NCBI GenBank assembly: GCA_030065825.1
Contig: JASJCY010000012.1
Coordinates: 1 to 55,923, forward strand
From: Nostocaceae cyanobacterium
GTDB lineage: Bacteria; Cyanobacteriota; Cyanobacteriia; Cyanobacteriales; Nostocaceae
DNA: 55,923 bases
Reading direction: 5' to 3'
The translations under genes were made by a program, and so were the position numbers. How positions within the stretch are numbered: the stretch's first letter is position 1; every line of letters starts with the position of its first letter. Under the pieces are notes generated by a model. It made no database searches. It was not told the DNA's origin and saw nothing but the letters and a program-made list of their open reading frames with translations. Below, one piece after another: positions 17,951 through 27,463 of the stretch.

Positions 17951-18376
17951 ATTTATACTCTTGAGTATACCATTCTTTTGTCAGGCAAAAAATTTGATCT
18001 TTTTGAAGATTTAGTAAAATATATACTCAACAAGTATAATTACCATTACTCATAAGTTGCAAGATATTTGTTTATGGATCAAAAAGTTGGAAGTAAAAAT
18101 GGCTACATTAAATATTGTATATAATAATATCTTTGTAGACTGATGATAAATTATTAGTAAGACTAATCACTACTGGCTTTTGACTTGTTGCTGATTAATT
18201 CTGCTACTAATTCTGGGTACCCTAAACATTAAGTACAATTGCTACCGTAAATATGTGTAAATAATTAACTGGGAAATTTTCACTTTCTTCGACTTCAAGG
18301 GGAGGAGATTGGGGGGATTAGTTAATTTTTCCTCCGTGCTACAAGACGCGGTTGACAAACTTATCAGGAGTTTTAG
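17951..18376. other. AT-rich promoter region before the UXS gene
   Basis: About 425 bp, AT-rich, with short direct and inverted motifs (ACTCTTGAGTATACC at the start, ATACTCAACAAGTAT at about 18020). No repeat family or structured RNA recognised. TATCAGGAG at 18360-18370 is the ribosome binding site of the next gene. Confidence 0.4.
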
Positions 18377-19342
18377 ATGAGAATTTTAGTGACGGGTGGA
18401 GCTGGTTTTATTGGTTCCCATCTGACTGATCGATTATTAACTGCTGGACATGAAGTCATTTGTTTGGATAACTTCTATACTGGTGACAAGCGTAATATCC
18501 TCAAATGGTTAGACCATCCTTATTTTGAACTTATTCGCCACGATATCACTGAACCAATTCGCTTAGAAGTAGATCAAATTTATCATCTGGCTTGCCCTGC
18601 TTCACCCGTACACTATCAGTACAACCCTGTCAAAACTGTCAAAACTAATGTGATGGGGACTCTAAATATGTTGGGGTTGGCAAAGCGTGTAAAAGCACGC
18701 TTTTTGTTGGCTTCCACCAGTGAAGTATACGGCGATCCGGAAGTTCATCCCCAAACTGAAGAATATTGGGGTAATGTCAATCCCATTGGACTGCGTTCCT
18801 GCTATGACGAAGGGAAGCGGATTGCAGAAACTTTAAGTTTTGATTACCACAGACAAAATAACGTCGATATTCGAGTAGCGCGGATTTTCAATACCTATGG
18901 TCCTCGGATGCTAGAAAATGATGGTCGGGTAGTAAATAATTTTATATTCCAGGCATTACGAGGCATTCCTTTAACGGTTTATGGAGATGGTTCCCAAACC
19001 CGGAGTTTCTGCTATGTTTCTGACCTGGTGGAAGGACTAATAGGACTGATGAATGGGGAACATATTGGTCCTGTGAACTTGGGTAATCCCGATGAATACA
19101 CAATTCTAGAATTGGCGCAGACAGTGCAAAATCTGGTGAATCCTGATGCCCTAATTAAGTTTGAACCCCTACCAGCCGATGATCCTCGCCGTCGTCGTCC
19201 CGATATTACTAAAGCAAAATCCTGGTTAAATTGGGAACCTACTGTACCTCTACAACAGGGATTAAAACTGACTATAGAAGATTTCCGCGAGCGTATGCAA
19301 AGGGAAATGAAAATCCCCGAAAAAATCCCCGTTAATCAATAA
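18377..19342 (+). CDS. uxs: UDP-glucuronate decarboxylase (UDP-xylose synthase)
   Basis: This 321-residue extended short-chain dehydrogenase has the NAD-binding GGAGFIG at residues 7-13. Its catalytic set is T114/S115/E116 (STSEVYGDP) with Y143 and K147 ([11 protein letters not shown]). [32 protein letters not shown] and [13 protein letters not shown] are typical of UXS, which oxidises and decarboxylates UDP-glucuronate to UDP-xylose. The glutamate and the pattern [10 protein letters not shown] favour UXS over GalE. The neighbouring UDP-glucose dehydrogenase supplies its substrate. The ribosome binding site CAGGAG precedes ATG 18377. Confidence 0.92.
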   Translation: MRILVTGGAGFIGSHLTDRLLTAGHEVICLDNFYTGDKRNILKWLDHPYFELIRHDITEPIRLEVDQIYHLACPASPVHYQYNPVKTVKTNVMGTLNMLGLAKRVKARFLLASTSEVYGDPEVHPQTEEYWGNVNPIGLRSCYDEGKRIAETLSFDYHRQNNVDIRVARIFNTYGPRMLENDGRVVNNFIFQALRGIPLTVYGDGSQTRSFCYVSDLVEGLIGLMNGEHIGPVNLGNPDEYTILELAQTVQNLVNPDALIKFEPLPADDPRRRRPDITKAKSWLNWEPTVPLQQGLKLTIEDFRERMQREMKIPEKIPVNQ

Positions 19343-19390
19343 AGAAAGTACGTTTATTGTCTCGAAGAATAATTGTGACATAGTCAATTA

Positions 19391-19509
19391 TTGGCGTTGC
19401 TAAATCCATGGCGTAAAAATGATGTTGTGTGATTCCAAAAACCTTGTTCCAGATGTTGCACTGCAATGTTTAGGACACTCGGATTTATACTTCAAATCAG
19501 CAACGCCTA
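19391..19509. repeat. MITE-like element, family B
   Basis: TTGGCGTTGCTAAATCC at the left and ATACTTCAAATCAGCAACGCC at the right are inverted ends. The interior contains CAAAAACCTTGTTCCAGATG, also seen in part at 7408-7487. It sits between the UXS and UGD genes and may have split a former operon. Confidence 0.65.
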
Positions 19510-19537
19510 ATTCTTAATGAAAGCGAGGATTAAAAAC

Positions 19538-20932
19538 ATGCGTGTTTGTGTAATTGGTACTGGTTATGTAGGTTTGGTAACAGGTGCTTGTTTAGCTCAT
19601 GTGGGGCATGATGTTATCTGTGTAGATAATAACGAAGAAAAAGTTAAAATTATGAAATCCGGGCAGTCCCCCATTTTTGAGCCGGGACTGTCGGAAATTA
19701 TGCAAAATGCTATCAAGAATGGCAAGATTCAGTTCACTACCGATCTAGCTGCAGGAGTTACCCACGGTGAGATTTTATTTATTGCTGTAGGTACTCCTCC
19801 TTTATCCAGTGGTGAAAGCGATACCCGTTATGTAGAAGCTGTTGCCCGTGGTATTGGTAGCCATTTAAACGGTGGCTATAAAGTGATTGTCAATAAATCT
19901 ACGGTGCCCATTGGTTCTGGGGACTGGGTACGGATGATTGTCCTGGATGGTATTGCTGAGCGTCAGAAAACTTTAGTCTCTGCAGGTAGCGGAGTCTCAA
20001 CTCCAGAACAATTATCTGAAATTACAGCGGAATTTGATGTTGTCAGCAATCCCGAGTTTTTACGGGAAGGCTCTGCTGTTTATGATACTTTTAATCCCGA
20101 CCGCATTGTTTTGGGAAGCAATAATTCCAGAGCGGTGGAAATGATGAAACAGTTGTATGCTCCCATAGTTGAGCGTCAATTTGCTGAGGACAAATCTTTA
20201 GAGCCAGTACCGGTACTGGTGACTGATTTGAGTTCGGCAGAAATGATTAAATATGCCGCTAATGCCTTTTTAGCTACCAAAATCAGTTTTATTAACGAAG
20301 TTGCCAACATTTGCGATCGCGTTGGTGCGGATGTAACTCAAGTTGCTAAAGGTATCGGTCTTGACTCCCGCATTGGCAATAAATTCTTAAATGCAGGTAT
20401 TGGTTGGGGAGGTTCGTGCTTCCCCAAAGATGTTTCCGCTTTGGTACACACCGCTGATGATTATGGCTATGAAGCTCAATTATTAAAAGCTGCGGTAAGT
20501 GTAAATGAACGTCAGCGCTTAATTGCCCTGGAAAAACTACAGCACGCTTTGAAAATCCTTAAAGGCAAAACTGTAGGTCTTTTGGGTCTCACCTTTAAAC
20601 CCGATACCGATGATATGCGCGATGCTCCTGCTCTCAATTTAATTGAACAATTAAACAGACTGGGAGCAAAAGTAAAAGCCTATGACCCCATTATCTCCCA
20701 AACTGGTATGCGTCACGGTCTTTCTGGTGTGGTAGTGGAAACCGATGCGGAAAGACTTGCTGATGGTTGCGATGCTTTGGTGTTGGTGACCGAATGGCAA
20801 CAGTTTAGCAATTTGGATTATGCCAAAATGGCTAAGTTGATGAACAACCCTGTAATCATTGATGGTCGTAATTTCCTTGACCCCGAAACCATGGTTAGAG
20901 CTGGTTTCCAATACGAAGGTATTGGTCGCTAA
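19538..20932 (+). CDS. ugd: UDP-glucose 6-dehydrogenase
   Basis: The protein is 464 residues from the chosen start. MRVCVIGTGYVGLVTGACLAHVGH is the N-terminal NAD-binding Rossmann motif. The catalytic cysteine is C294 in GIGWGGSCFPKD, and the C-terminal NDP-binding domain has GLTFKPDTDDMRDAPA. It oxidises UDP-glucose to UDP-glucuronate with two NAD+. ATG 19517 is also in frame, but GAGGATTAAAAAC directly before ATG 19538 and the family N-terminus support 19538. Together with the upstream UXS it forms a two-step route to UDP-xylose for surface polysaccharide. Confidence 0.94.
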   Translation: MRVCVIGTGYVGLVTGACLAHVGHDVICVDNNEEKVKIMKSGQSPIFEPGLSEIMQNAIKNGKIQFTTDLAAGVTHGEILFIAVGTPPLSSGESDTRYVEAVARGIGSHLNGGYKVIVNKSTVPIGSGDWVRMIVLDGIAERQKTLVSAGSGVSTPEQLSEITAEFDVVSNPEFLREGSAVYDTFNPDRIVLGSNNSRAVEMMKQLYAPIVERQFAEDKSLEPVPVLVTDLSSAEMIKYAANAFLATKISFINEVANICDRVGADVTQVAKGIGLDSRIGNKFLNAGIGWGGSCFPKDVSALVHTADDYGYEAQLLKAAVSVNERQRLIALEKLQHALKILKGKTVGLLGLTFKPDTDDMRDAPALNLIEQLNRLGAKVKAYDPIISQTGMRHGLSGVVVETDAERLADGCDALVLVTEWQQFSNLDYAKMAKLMNNPVIIDGRNFLDPETMVRAGFQYEGIGR

Positions 20933-20949
20933 ATTCTTTGGTAAATTAT

Positions 20950-21022
20950 AAAACCTCACCCTTAATCCCTCTCCTTACTTAAAACCTCACCCTTAATCCC
21001 TCTCCTTACTAAGGAGAGGGAA
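20950..21022. repeat. Palindromic core repeat, duplicated half
   Basis: AACCTCACCCTTAATCCC is present twice in direct orientation, followed by CTCTCCTTACTAAGGAGAG. It is the core of the family A element without its ends. Confidence 0.55.
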
Positions 21023-21117
21023 TAGTGTGAAAATCCTATTAAATACAATTAAGAAAGGTTTACACCCAATTGAGAACGGCATAAAATAGCCCAATACCGA
21101 GATGCCCAGAAGTATAC

Positions 21118-22719
21118 ATGGATGGGATTACCGTACTGCGATCGCTTCAATCCGACTTTATCAAAAGGTTATCATCCGGTTGTCTGCTGCATTGTCCTAC
21201 AGAGGGTCAACATAGTGAATTAACAGTCATCTCTGGTGAGAGATTAAAACAACTGCGAGAATTTTGCTGGCAGATGGCTGAAAAATATAAGCGTGTTTCT
21301 CCAGTTCGTGATGTTTTTCTCAACTTTCTCAAAGGTAAGTTAGGGGAGGAAGTTGTGAAAGAACGTCTAGGGGATTTAATTACAGAAGTCGATTATGAAA
21401 AACGATTAGGTGGTGATGGCAAAATAGATTTTACCCTCACATCTGATTCTGCAATTGGGATTGAGGTTAAATCCCGTCATGGCAGTATTGATAGAGTGAG
21501 ATGGTCAATTAGTTCGGAAGAAGTCGAAAAAAATGCTGTTGTTGTTTGTATTTTCATTCAAGAAGAAGTTAGTGAAGCACAATCAGAATATCACCTTTTT
21601 TTAGCTGGTTTTTTACCTACCCAAATGATTAAACTGAAAACTGGTCGCATTGCATTCGGTATAGACCAGTTACTATATGGTGGTGGTTTATGCTCTTATT
21701 TAGAACAATTAAAAATTCATCATTTCTCTAATTTATATAGAAAAAAATATCCAAGTTATCAACATATATCTACCTATAAATTAAGTGATAATTATCCTAA
21801 CTATACAATAGTGCATGAAGATAAAAAAGCATCAAACCAGCTTGATATAAATCAAGGTGATGAATACTTTGATCAAGGAGAATATGATGCTGCAATTGCT
21901 AGCTATAATATGATATTGCAATTGAAAAAAAATGATATAGATATTTATTATAAAAGAGGTTTAGCCCGTTATAAATTAGGAGATTATCAGGGTGCAATTG
22001 TAGATTTTACCCAAGTTATAAACGTTAATCATAATTATGTTAATGCTTACAATAAAAGTGGTTTAGCTCGTTATCACTTAGGAGATTATGAGGGTGCTAT
22101 TGCAGATTTTACCCAGGCAATCAGGATTAATCCCTATGATGCCATTCTTTATATGAATCGTGGTTATATTCGTTCAAATATAGGAGATAACCAAGGAGCA
22201 GTTGAAGATTACACTGAAGCAATTAAAATTAATCCTAATTATCACAATCATCAAAGTTCTGATAATTTAGTCAAAAATCACTTTCATGCTGATATTTTAA
22301 TCCAATCTATAGAAATAAATGCTAATGATGCGGTGGGTTATAAAAATCGTGGAAATGCCCGTTATGACCTAGGAGATTATCAAGGAGCAATTGTAGATTA
22401 TACTCAGGTTATTAATATTAATCCTGATGATGCTGATGCCTATTATAACCGGGGAAATGCTCGTTATGACCTGGAAGATTATCAAGGAGCAATAGTAGAT
22501 TATACTCAGGTTATTAATATTAATCCTGATGATGCTGATGCCTATTATAACCGGGGAAATGCTCGTTATAATTTAGGAAATAAGCAAGAAGCAATTGTAG
22601 ATTTTCAAAAATCAACAGACCTTTATCGTCAAGCAGGTAAGCTTGCAGCACATAAAAATGTTCGAGAGAAAATCTTAGAATTAGAAATCGAAGAATCCTT
22701 AGATATTCTCACATTCTAA
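21118..22719 (+). CDS. PD-(D/E)XK-fold nuclease-like protein fused to TPR repeats
   Basis: The protein has 533 residues and no recognised name. Residues about 60-200 show the PD-(D/E)XK pattern: a helix with GKLGEE (E77/E78), GGDGKIDF with D104, and IGIEVKSR with E116-V-K118, then an RVRWSISSEEVEKNAVVVCIFI strand-helix-strand. Residues about 243-510 hold seven to eight tetratricopeptide repeats (GDYQGAIVDYTQVININPDD type). Two adjacent repeats are almost identical at DNA level, 102 bp each at 22375-22476 and 22477-22578, so the array expanded recently. The domain pairing suggests a DNA- or RNA-cutting effector steered by TPR protein contacts, possibly in defence, but this is inference. No methyltransferase or helicase partner is adjacent. 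Confidence 0.7.
   Translation: MDGITVLRSLQSDFIKRLSSGCLLHCPTEGQHSELTVISGERLKQLREFCWQMAEKYKRVSPVRDVFLNFLKGKLGEEVVKERLGDLITEVDYEKRLGGDGKIDFTLTSDSAIGIEVKSRHGSIDRVRWSISSEEVEKNAVVVCIFIQEEVSEAQSEYHLFLAGFLPTQMIKLKTGRIAFGIDQLLYGGGLCSYLEQLKIHHFSNLYRKKYPSYQHISTYKLSDNYPNYTIVHEDKKASNQLDINQGDEYFDQGEYDAAIASYNMILQLKKNDIDIYYKRGLARYKLGDYQGAIVDFTQVINVNHNYVNAYNKSGLARYHLGDYEGAIADFTQAIRINPYDAILYMNRGYIRSNIGDNQGAVEDYTEAIKINPNYHNHQSSDNLVKNHFHADILIQSIEINANDAVGYKNRGNARYDLGDYQGAIVDYTQVININPDDADAYYNRGNARYDLEDYQGAIVDYTQVININPDDADAYYNRGNARYNLGNKQEAIVDFQKSTDLYRQAGKLAAHKNVREKILELEIEESLDILTF
22375..22578 (+). repeat. Two near-identical 102-bp TPR-encoding repeats
   Basis: The period is exactly 102 bp (34 codons). The copies differ at only a few bases over the repeat, including synonymous sites (GCAATTGTA versus GCAATAGTA), which points to recent duplication or gene conversion within the TPR array. 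Confidence 0.8.
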
Positions 22720-22810
22720 TCTATGGTTAGTAAGAAAATAAGCTGTTGTGCTTTTAATTTATATCAAAGGGAAAGGGATGCTTACCGCACAAGAATTACA
22801 GCAAAATTGA

Positions 22811-22943
22811 ATATGCAATTTTCACTTGGATGCAATACAAATTTAACCTCACCCTCTGTCCCTCTCCTTAGTAAGGAGAGGGATGTCCGGTCTTGTCAGG
22901 GTGAGGTTTTTGGTGTATTGGACTCAACCGAAAAGCGCTATAT
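22811..22943. repeat. MITE-like element, family A
   Basis: TATGCAATTTTCACTTGGAT at the left and GACTCAACCGAAAAGCGCTATA at the right are the inverted ends. The core reads CTCTCCTTAGTAAGGAGAG. It accounts for the 80-codon frame at 22723-22965, which is not a gene. The rest of 22944-23508 contains short repeats (CCCCTCCGGGGAAGCAAGCTAC) and no supported gene. Confidence 0.7.
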
Positions 22944-23508
22944 GCAATTTTTATTTGCGCTTTAGCTTATACCGATTTGAAAAAAGAATGGGACACATGA
23001 CTAGGTAGGGAATGGGTAAACCCCACCCATACAAGTATTTGACTATTTAGTCAAGCTCTTTCTAAAAAATAACCGAGTTGAGTGAAAGGGGGAAGAGGGG
23101 GAAGAGCTGGTTGACTGACAAAAGTCTTGGAAGTGTTGAAATTTCGTAGCCCCTCCACCCAACGCAATCGGTTGCAGTTGTTGGGTTACTCTGCGAGAAG
23201 CTACTCCGTGTCTACATGCTACCCCTCCGGGGAAGCAAGCTACATCAAAAAGATTTGTCAGTCAATCAGGGGGGAACAGAGGAATAAAATATCTAATTTT
23301 CCGGAATCTTGTGGATGGAATATGTTCTTTTACATTAGAGGACTCGATTGAGTCATAGATTATCTAAGATGTTCTAGTTATATAGGATTACTATTTGATT
23401 TTTGAAAAGAACTCAGTACAGTTTCTGTTCCCTGTTCCCTTTCCCTAGAAGTCAATTCACAAATCAAACCGGATTCCGATATACATATTAATTTTAAAGG
23501 TAAAGCAT

Positions 23509-23943
23509 ATGGATATATCAAAAATCCCTCTGGTTTTTTGGTACTCTTTGAGTGTATCGATGTTATCATTTTCAACTGGTATTACATTATCTTCATTATT
23601 TGCAAGTACTGTTTCTGTGGAAGTCGCTAATTCTAAAATCAATCTGAGCAAAAATATTAATGATGTGAAGATGATTAATAATGAATTAAAGATGAAAGCT
23701 GAACAATTAGAAAATATTGAAAAGGCATATAAAGAACTACAATCAAAATATGATAAAATCCTGCAATCTACACCATCAGTAGTAGTAAAACAAGAATTAA
23801 CAAAATTAAAACCAGAAATCCAACAAGCTCAAAGTAAAGTTAATAATCTAGAAATAAATACAAAATTGAGACAACAAATTAATGAGAATGAACAAAAATT
23901 AGAACAAATTAATCAAAATATTACCAAGATTTCCACAGATTAA
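23509..23943 (+). CDS. Membrane-anchored coiled-coil protein of unknown function
   Basis: A 144-residue protein not recognised by family. It has a hydrophobic N-terminal segment (about 8-33, LVFWYSLSVSMLSFSTGITLSSLFAS), either an anchor or an uncleaved signal. The remainder is lysine/glutamate/asparagine-rich with heptad-like spacing (INNELKMKAEQLENIEKAYK, QQAQSKVNNLEINTKLRQQI), predicted as long coiled coil facing the periplasm or cytoplasm. AAAGGTAAAGC precedes ATG 23509. It lies 790 bp downstream of the nuclease-TPR gene on the same strand with repeats between; a functional link is unproven. Confidence 0.6.
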   Translation: MDISKIPLVFWYSLSVSMLSFSTGITLSSLFASTVSVEVANSKINLSKNINDVKMINNELKMKAEQLENIEKAYKELQSKYDKILQSTPSVVVKQELTKLKPEIQQAQSKVNNLEINTKLRQQINENEQKLEQINQNITKISTD

Positions 23944-24071
23944 TTGAGTAGAAAAAGGCAAAAACAAAAAGTAAAAATAAAGAATGGTGAAATAATGGTT
24001 CTTCAGCTATTTAAGATGGTAAGTTTATTTCCGCTGACTTGTACTAGTTTCATGTAAACATTAGATAAAAA

Positions 24072-24206
24072 ATGTCTTTTTTGAAAAACGTAATTGTTGA
24101 TGTTCTTAGAGACGCCATTAATAGCGTTTATAGAAATATTCAACCTCGAAAAAAAGAATTGTTGCAATACCATTATTTGCAAGCAAAACTCCAGCTTTCA
24201 ATATAG
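24072..24206 (+). CDS. Possible 44-residue small protein
   Basis: MSFLKNVIVDVLRDAINSVY begins a short basic peptide that looks like an amphipathic helix and ends at TAG 24204-24206. It follows the coiled-coil gene by 128 bp on the same strand. No ribosome binding site is clear, so it may be spurious or a remnant. The other 24207-24226 bases are the end of the PhoD-like gene region. Confidence 0.25.
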   Translation: MSFLKNVIVDVLRDAINSVYRNIQPRKKELLQYHYLQAKLQLSI

Positions 24207-24226
24207 ACAATCTTTATCCATATTTT

Positions 24227-25666
24227 TCACCAACTATGTTTTTTAGTGCCGCATAATTCACCTTTTCGAGAAAAAACTTCCACTTTTAAAGCAGTTTTAT
24301 CTACAGTAACTCTGGTGAAATTATCAATTGAATGTACAGGACCAGCATTGACTAATCGATAGCGATGGGAAGAATATGTTTTGAGTTCTCCATCTAACTG
24401 AAAGCTGCTGGCTTGGGTATGGGGATAGGGCCAGAAAAAGGCAGAAGAAACAACTGATATAACTTTAAAATTAGGCTGTTCATCAGAAATAATTTCCGCT
24501 GACATGGAACAATGAACATCACCTGATAAAAAGATAACTGGTTTGATTTTATTATCAAAGATGAAATCGATTAACTCAGTACGCTGATACAGAAAACCAC
24601 TCCATTTGTCTGAAATTTTGTCTTTAGAATCAGGGAAAAAAGGCACGGATGAAGCAATAAATTTAATTCTATTTGAACCATCATTTAACCATTTTTTTAT
24701 AGCCTCCATTTGTGATTGACTAATTATTTGTCTTTCCCTTTCTATATCAGTTAAATAACGTTCAGTCCGGACATCCGTCACAAAAAAATCGCAGCAACCA
24801 TCACTAAAGGAGTACCATAATTTTGTCGGAGTACCTGTAATTTTGCTTTGGTCTGCTGATAGTTCAAATAAAGGACTATGACTAAGTTGATAAGTTATAT
24901 AAGCATGAATAGCAACAGGAAATAAAGTTACTAAATCTTGCTCAGATGCTTTAGAGGGCCAATTATCTTCTATTTCGTGGTCATCTAAGGTCATATAAGT
25001 AGGAATTCGTGCCATTAATTCCCGGATATATGGTTGGGAAAAAACCTCTCTATATCGTGCAAAAAATTCATCAATTCTTTTATCTGGTGCCACAAAATTG
25101 AGGTCATCAGCGTAAATCTGGTCTCCTACCATAAGTAGTGCATCAGTAGGAGTTCCAGAATCAATTTGTTGCAAAATCGATCTAAAAGTTTTGTCTCCAC
25201 GGTCATCAAACCAAGAACCACCAAATAATCGTAAGAAATAACGACAGGAACCTAATATAAATGAGCGTGGTTGGGAAATATTTGTGGCTGCTGATTTAAA
25301 TTTATATGTCTGAATTTCCGACCAATTTAAGTTTAATTGTGGAATTCGCTCTCGTGTTTCCCATGAATAGTTAACCCAGCCTATTTGATATTCATATTCC
25401 TGTTCTGGGGACAAATTATTAATAATTGCTACCCCTGTCATATCAAAATTGGGATTGATTTGAAAAATAATCGGTGTACCAAAGTCCACAGTACCAACTG
25501 CACGAATCCTTACCACTCCCACATATTCGTCTTTTTTCTTGGTTAATAACTCGAAGCTTTCCCAAGAGTTAGTATGATTTTGATACCCAGCGCGACCAAA
25601 TATACGTGCACCCTTCTCAGTCACAGCAGCCAAAATCGGACCAACGGTTAAAGAATGTACTTTCAA
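24227..25666 (-). CDS. phoD: PhoD-like alkaline phosphatase
   Basis: This 479-residue protein has the PhoD metallophosphatase pattern. An N-terminal Fn3/PhoD-N-like beta domain (about 1-130, VAIINNLSPEQEYEYQIGW) is followed by the catalytic blocks ILGSCRY, LLMVGDQIYADD, YMTLDDHEIEDNW and FLSGDVHCS. The family hydrolyses phosphomono- and diesters using Fe/Ca or Mn. No signal or Tat peptide is visible, so its location is uncertain; it may act in the cytoplasm or be exported by another route. The start is TTG at 25666, supported by GGGAG eight bases upstream. It opens the phosphate-scavenging island. Confidence 0.85.
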   Translation of the reverse strand: MKVHSLTVGPILAAVTEKGARIFGRAGYQNHTNSWESFELLTKKKDEYVGVVRIRAVGTVDFGTPIIFQINPNFDMTGVAIINNLSPEQEYEYQIGWVNYSWETRERIPQLNLNWSEIQTYKFKSAATNISQPRSFILGSCRYFLRLFGGSWFDDRGDKTFRSILQQIDSGTPTDALLMVGDQIYADDLNFVAPDKRIDEFFARYREVFSQPYIRELMARIPTYMTLDDHEIEDNWPSKASEQDLVTLFPVAIHAYITYQLSHSPLFELSADQSKITGTPTKLWYSFSDGCCDFFVTDVRTERYLTDIERERQIISQSQMEAIKKWLNDGSNRIKFIASSVPFFPDSKDKISDKWSGFLYQRTELIDFIFDNKIKPVIFLSGDVHCSMSAEIISDEQPNFKVISVVSSAFFWPYPHTQASSFQLDGELKTYSSHRYRLVNAGPVHSIDNFTRVTVDKTALKVEVFSRKGELCGTKKHSW

Positions 25667-25834
25667 AATTACAACTCCCTAATCAAAAGTTAAAAGTCAT
25701 TGGTAAAGGTTTCACTCTTTATTTCAGTCTCCTAACATGGTTATGTTTATTTCCTTAGACTTACTTACATAATTTATAATTGATAAGTCCATTTGTAAGT
25801 TATGGCTATTATCAAGAGGAATAAAAATACAATA

Positions 25835-25930
25835 AGTTTCAGAAACCGGGTTTATCAACGAAAAACTAGGGCTTTTACAGGTTAATATTGGCAATAAACC
25901 CGGTTTCTGACACAAGTGCAAGATGTCATT
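25835..25930. repeat. AAACCGGGTTT inverted-repeat element
   Basis: GAAACCGGGTTTAT and AATAAACCCGGTTTCTGA enclose about 35 bp, followed by AAGTGCAAGATGTCA, the family D end. Copies recur at about 32755-32826, 42600-42616, 47236-47352 and, tandemly, at 49371-49620. A further fragment of the GGTGCAAGATGT end is at 26247. No gene is seen in 25667-26321. Confidence 0.65.
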
Positions 25931-26321
25931 TATGGCTATCATCAAAAGTAATAAAAATACAATAAGTCAACATTATGTTTAACCACAGGATAAATTGTTA
26001 TACTTATATCTAAAGAATATGTTAGAGAAAAAAAAATGAAGCAATAATTAAAGGATAAATTTGACAATATTGATGTAAAGTACTAGGGTGGATAACAATG
26101 GATAAGATATGTTTTTAAACAATTGTTTCCATATTCATATCTCTTGCATCACCGTGAGAAGCTGGATTTATTGAGAATGGCTAAACCTAAAAACTTTAAT
26201 TTCTCATTAATAAACCTAAACCCAGTTTCTTTGCTTTTGTTGAAAATGGTGCAAGATGTAAGCATAGATAAACAAATGCTTAGCAAAACCTAAGCACAAA
26301 CCGCAAACAAGGAGAGGAAAA

Positions 26322-26750
26322 ATGTCAGCAGCTAAATTAGGAGATACGGTAAAAGTTCATTATACAGGTAAATTGGATGACGGTACCGTATTTGATTCTT
26401 CCGCTGACAGGGAACCTTTGCAGTTCTCCATAGGTGAGGGAAAAGTGATTTCTGGCTTTGAGGAAGCTGTAGTAGGAATGAATCCGGGAGATTCTAAAAC
26501 TACAACTATTCCCTCTGATGAAGCTTATGGTCCCCATCGTCCAGAATTAGTAATGGTAGTTGAAAAACAGCAAATACCCGCAGATGTAAGTGTTCAGGTG
26601 GGTCAATTATTACAAGTATCCCAAGGTAATGGTCAGACAGTTCCAGTTATTGTCACAGATATCTCGGACTCCAATGTAACATTGGATGCTAATCATCCCC
26701 TCGCAGGACAAGAACTGACTTTTGATATCCAGTTAGTTGAAATTGGCTGA
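26322..26750 (+). CDS. FKBP-type peptidyl-prolyl isomerase, SlyD-like
   Basis: The 142-residue protein starts [20 protein letters not shown] with [30 protein letters not shown], the FKBP active-site face. An insert-in-flap chaperone region follows (about 70-125), as in SlyD. It lacks the histidine-rich metal tail of E. coli SlyD. It probably assists proline isomerisation and folding in the cytoplasm. AAGGAGAGG lies eight bases before ATG 26322. It lies within the phosphate island but has no obvious phosphate role. Confidence 0.9.
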   Translation: MSAAKLGDTVKVHYTGKLDDGTVFDSSADREPLQFSIGEGKVISGFEEAVVGMNPGDSKTTTIPSDEAYGPHRPELVMVVEKQQIPADVSVQVGQLLQVSQGNGQTVPVIVTDISDSNVTLDANHPLAGQELTFDIQLVEIG

Positions 26751-26794
26751 TTGTCAAAGCGAAGGAAGAGGGAAGAAGGAAGAGGGAAGAAGGT

Positions 26795-26990
26795 TCACTC
26801 GTTTCCAGGCTCAGCCTGGAAACGCAGCATTACAAGGTTTTACCTTGTAACGAGGGAACGAGGAAATGAGGGAGCTAGAAACTCGTTTCCAGGCTCAGCC
26901 TGGAAACGTATTTTAGGGAGGCTCTGCCTCCAGAATTGATGGGAGGCAGAGCCTCCCTAAATGTATTACAAGGTAAAACCTTGTAACGAG
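26795..26990. repeat. Cluster of palindromic repeats after the FKBP gene
   Basis: CGTTTCCAGGCTCAGCCTGGAAACG occurs twice, TTACAAGGTTTTACCTTGTAA twice, and GGGAGGCTCTGCCTCC / GGGAGGCAGAGCCTCCC form a larger inverted pair. The same set is inserted at 31979-32100. Confidence 0.7.
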
Positions 26991-27085
26991 TGTATCTTGT
27001 AACTCGTGTTACGAGTGTTTCTTAGGAGTTTATTTGTGTAGCTCATTTATTTAAAATACAAATTTTAATCATAATATCTCTTTTT

Positions 27086-27115
27086 CTTAACCTAATTTTG
27101 ACCTATATATGAGAA
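27086..27115 (+). promoter_or_regulatory. Pho-box-like PhoB operator
   Basis: Three 8-bp repeats spaced by 3 bp: CTTAACCT (27086-27093), TTTGACCT (27097-27104), TATGAGAA (27108-27115). The first two match the cyanobacterial Pho box unit. It lies about 370 bp upstream of the giant GDPD/phytase-like gene. The spacer to the gene contains a family D-like repeat (27121-27192), implying a long leader or an inserted element. No other gene is on this strand between. Confidence 0.7.
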
Positions 27116-27120
27116 GTTAA

Positions 27121-27192
27121 TTGAGAACGTGCATTTCCCTGCCTGTGAGGCACCCCTCTCTGATTTGAAGAGGGGGAATGGAAGTGCAAGTT
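27121..27192. repeat. Family D-like inverted-repeat element in a leader
   Basis: GAGAACGTGCATTTCC at the left and GGAAGTGCAAGTTTAT at the right enclose CCCCTCTCTGATTTGAAGAGGGG. It lies directly behind the Pho-box-like site. The remaining 27193-27463 sequence is AT-rich leader without recognised features. Confidence 0.5.
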
Positions 27193-27463
27193 TATCTAGA
27201 CATATTATTTGCTAGGGATTTCCAAGAAATAAATTATCCAAATAAATAAACCGCAGAGAACACAGAGAACGCAGAGTTATGAGAAAGAGAGAGGAATGTC
27301 GGGTAGGTAAAAATGGATATTCTTTTATTTGGAAGTCCCTTACCAATTGAATTTAACAATCATCATCATAGGTGCATTTTTCTATATACCTGTGTAGAAA
27401 CAGGCTGTTTCAATGTTAATTTTTGCTGACCAAAGTAATTAATTGAGTTAATAATTCACTTCA

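Noticed and set aside
22723-22965. 80-codon frame after the nuclease-TPR gene
   Set aside because: Lies mainly on a family A palindromic element.
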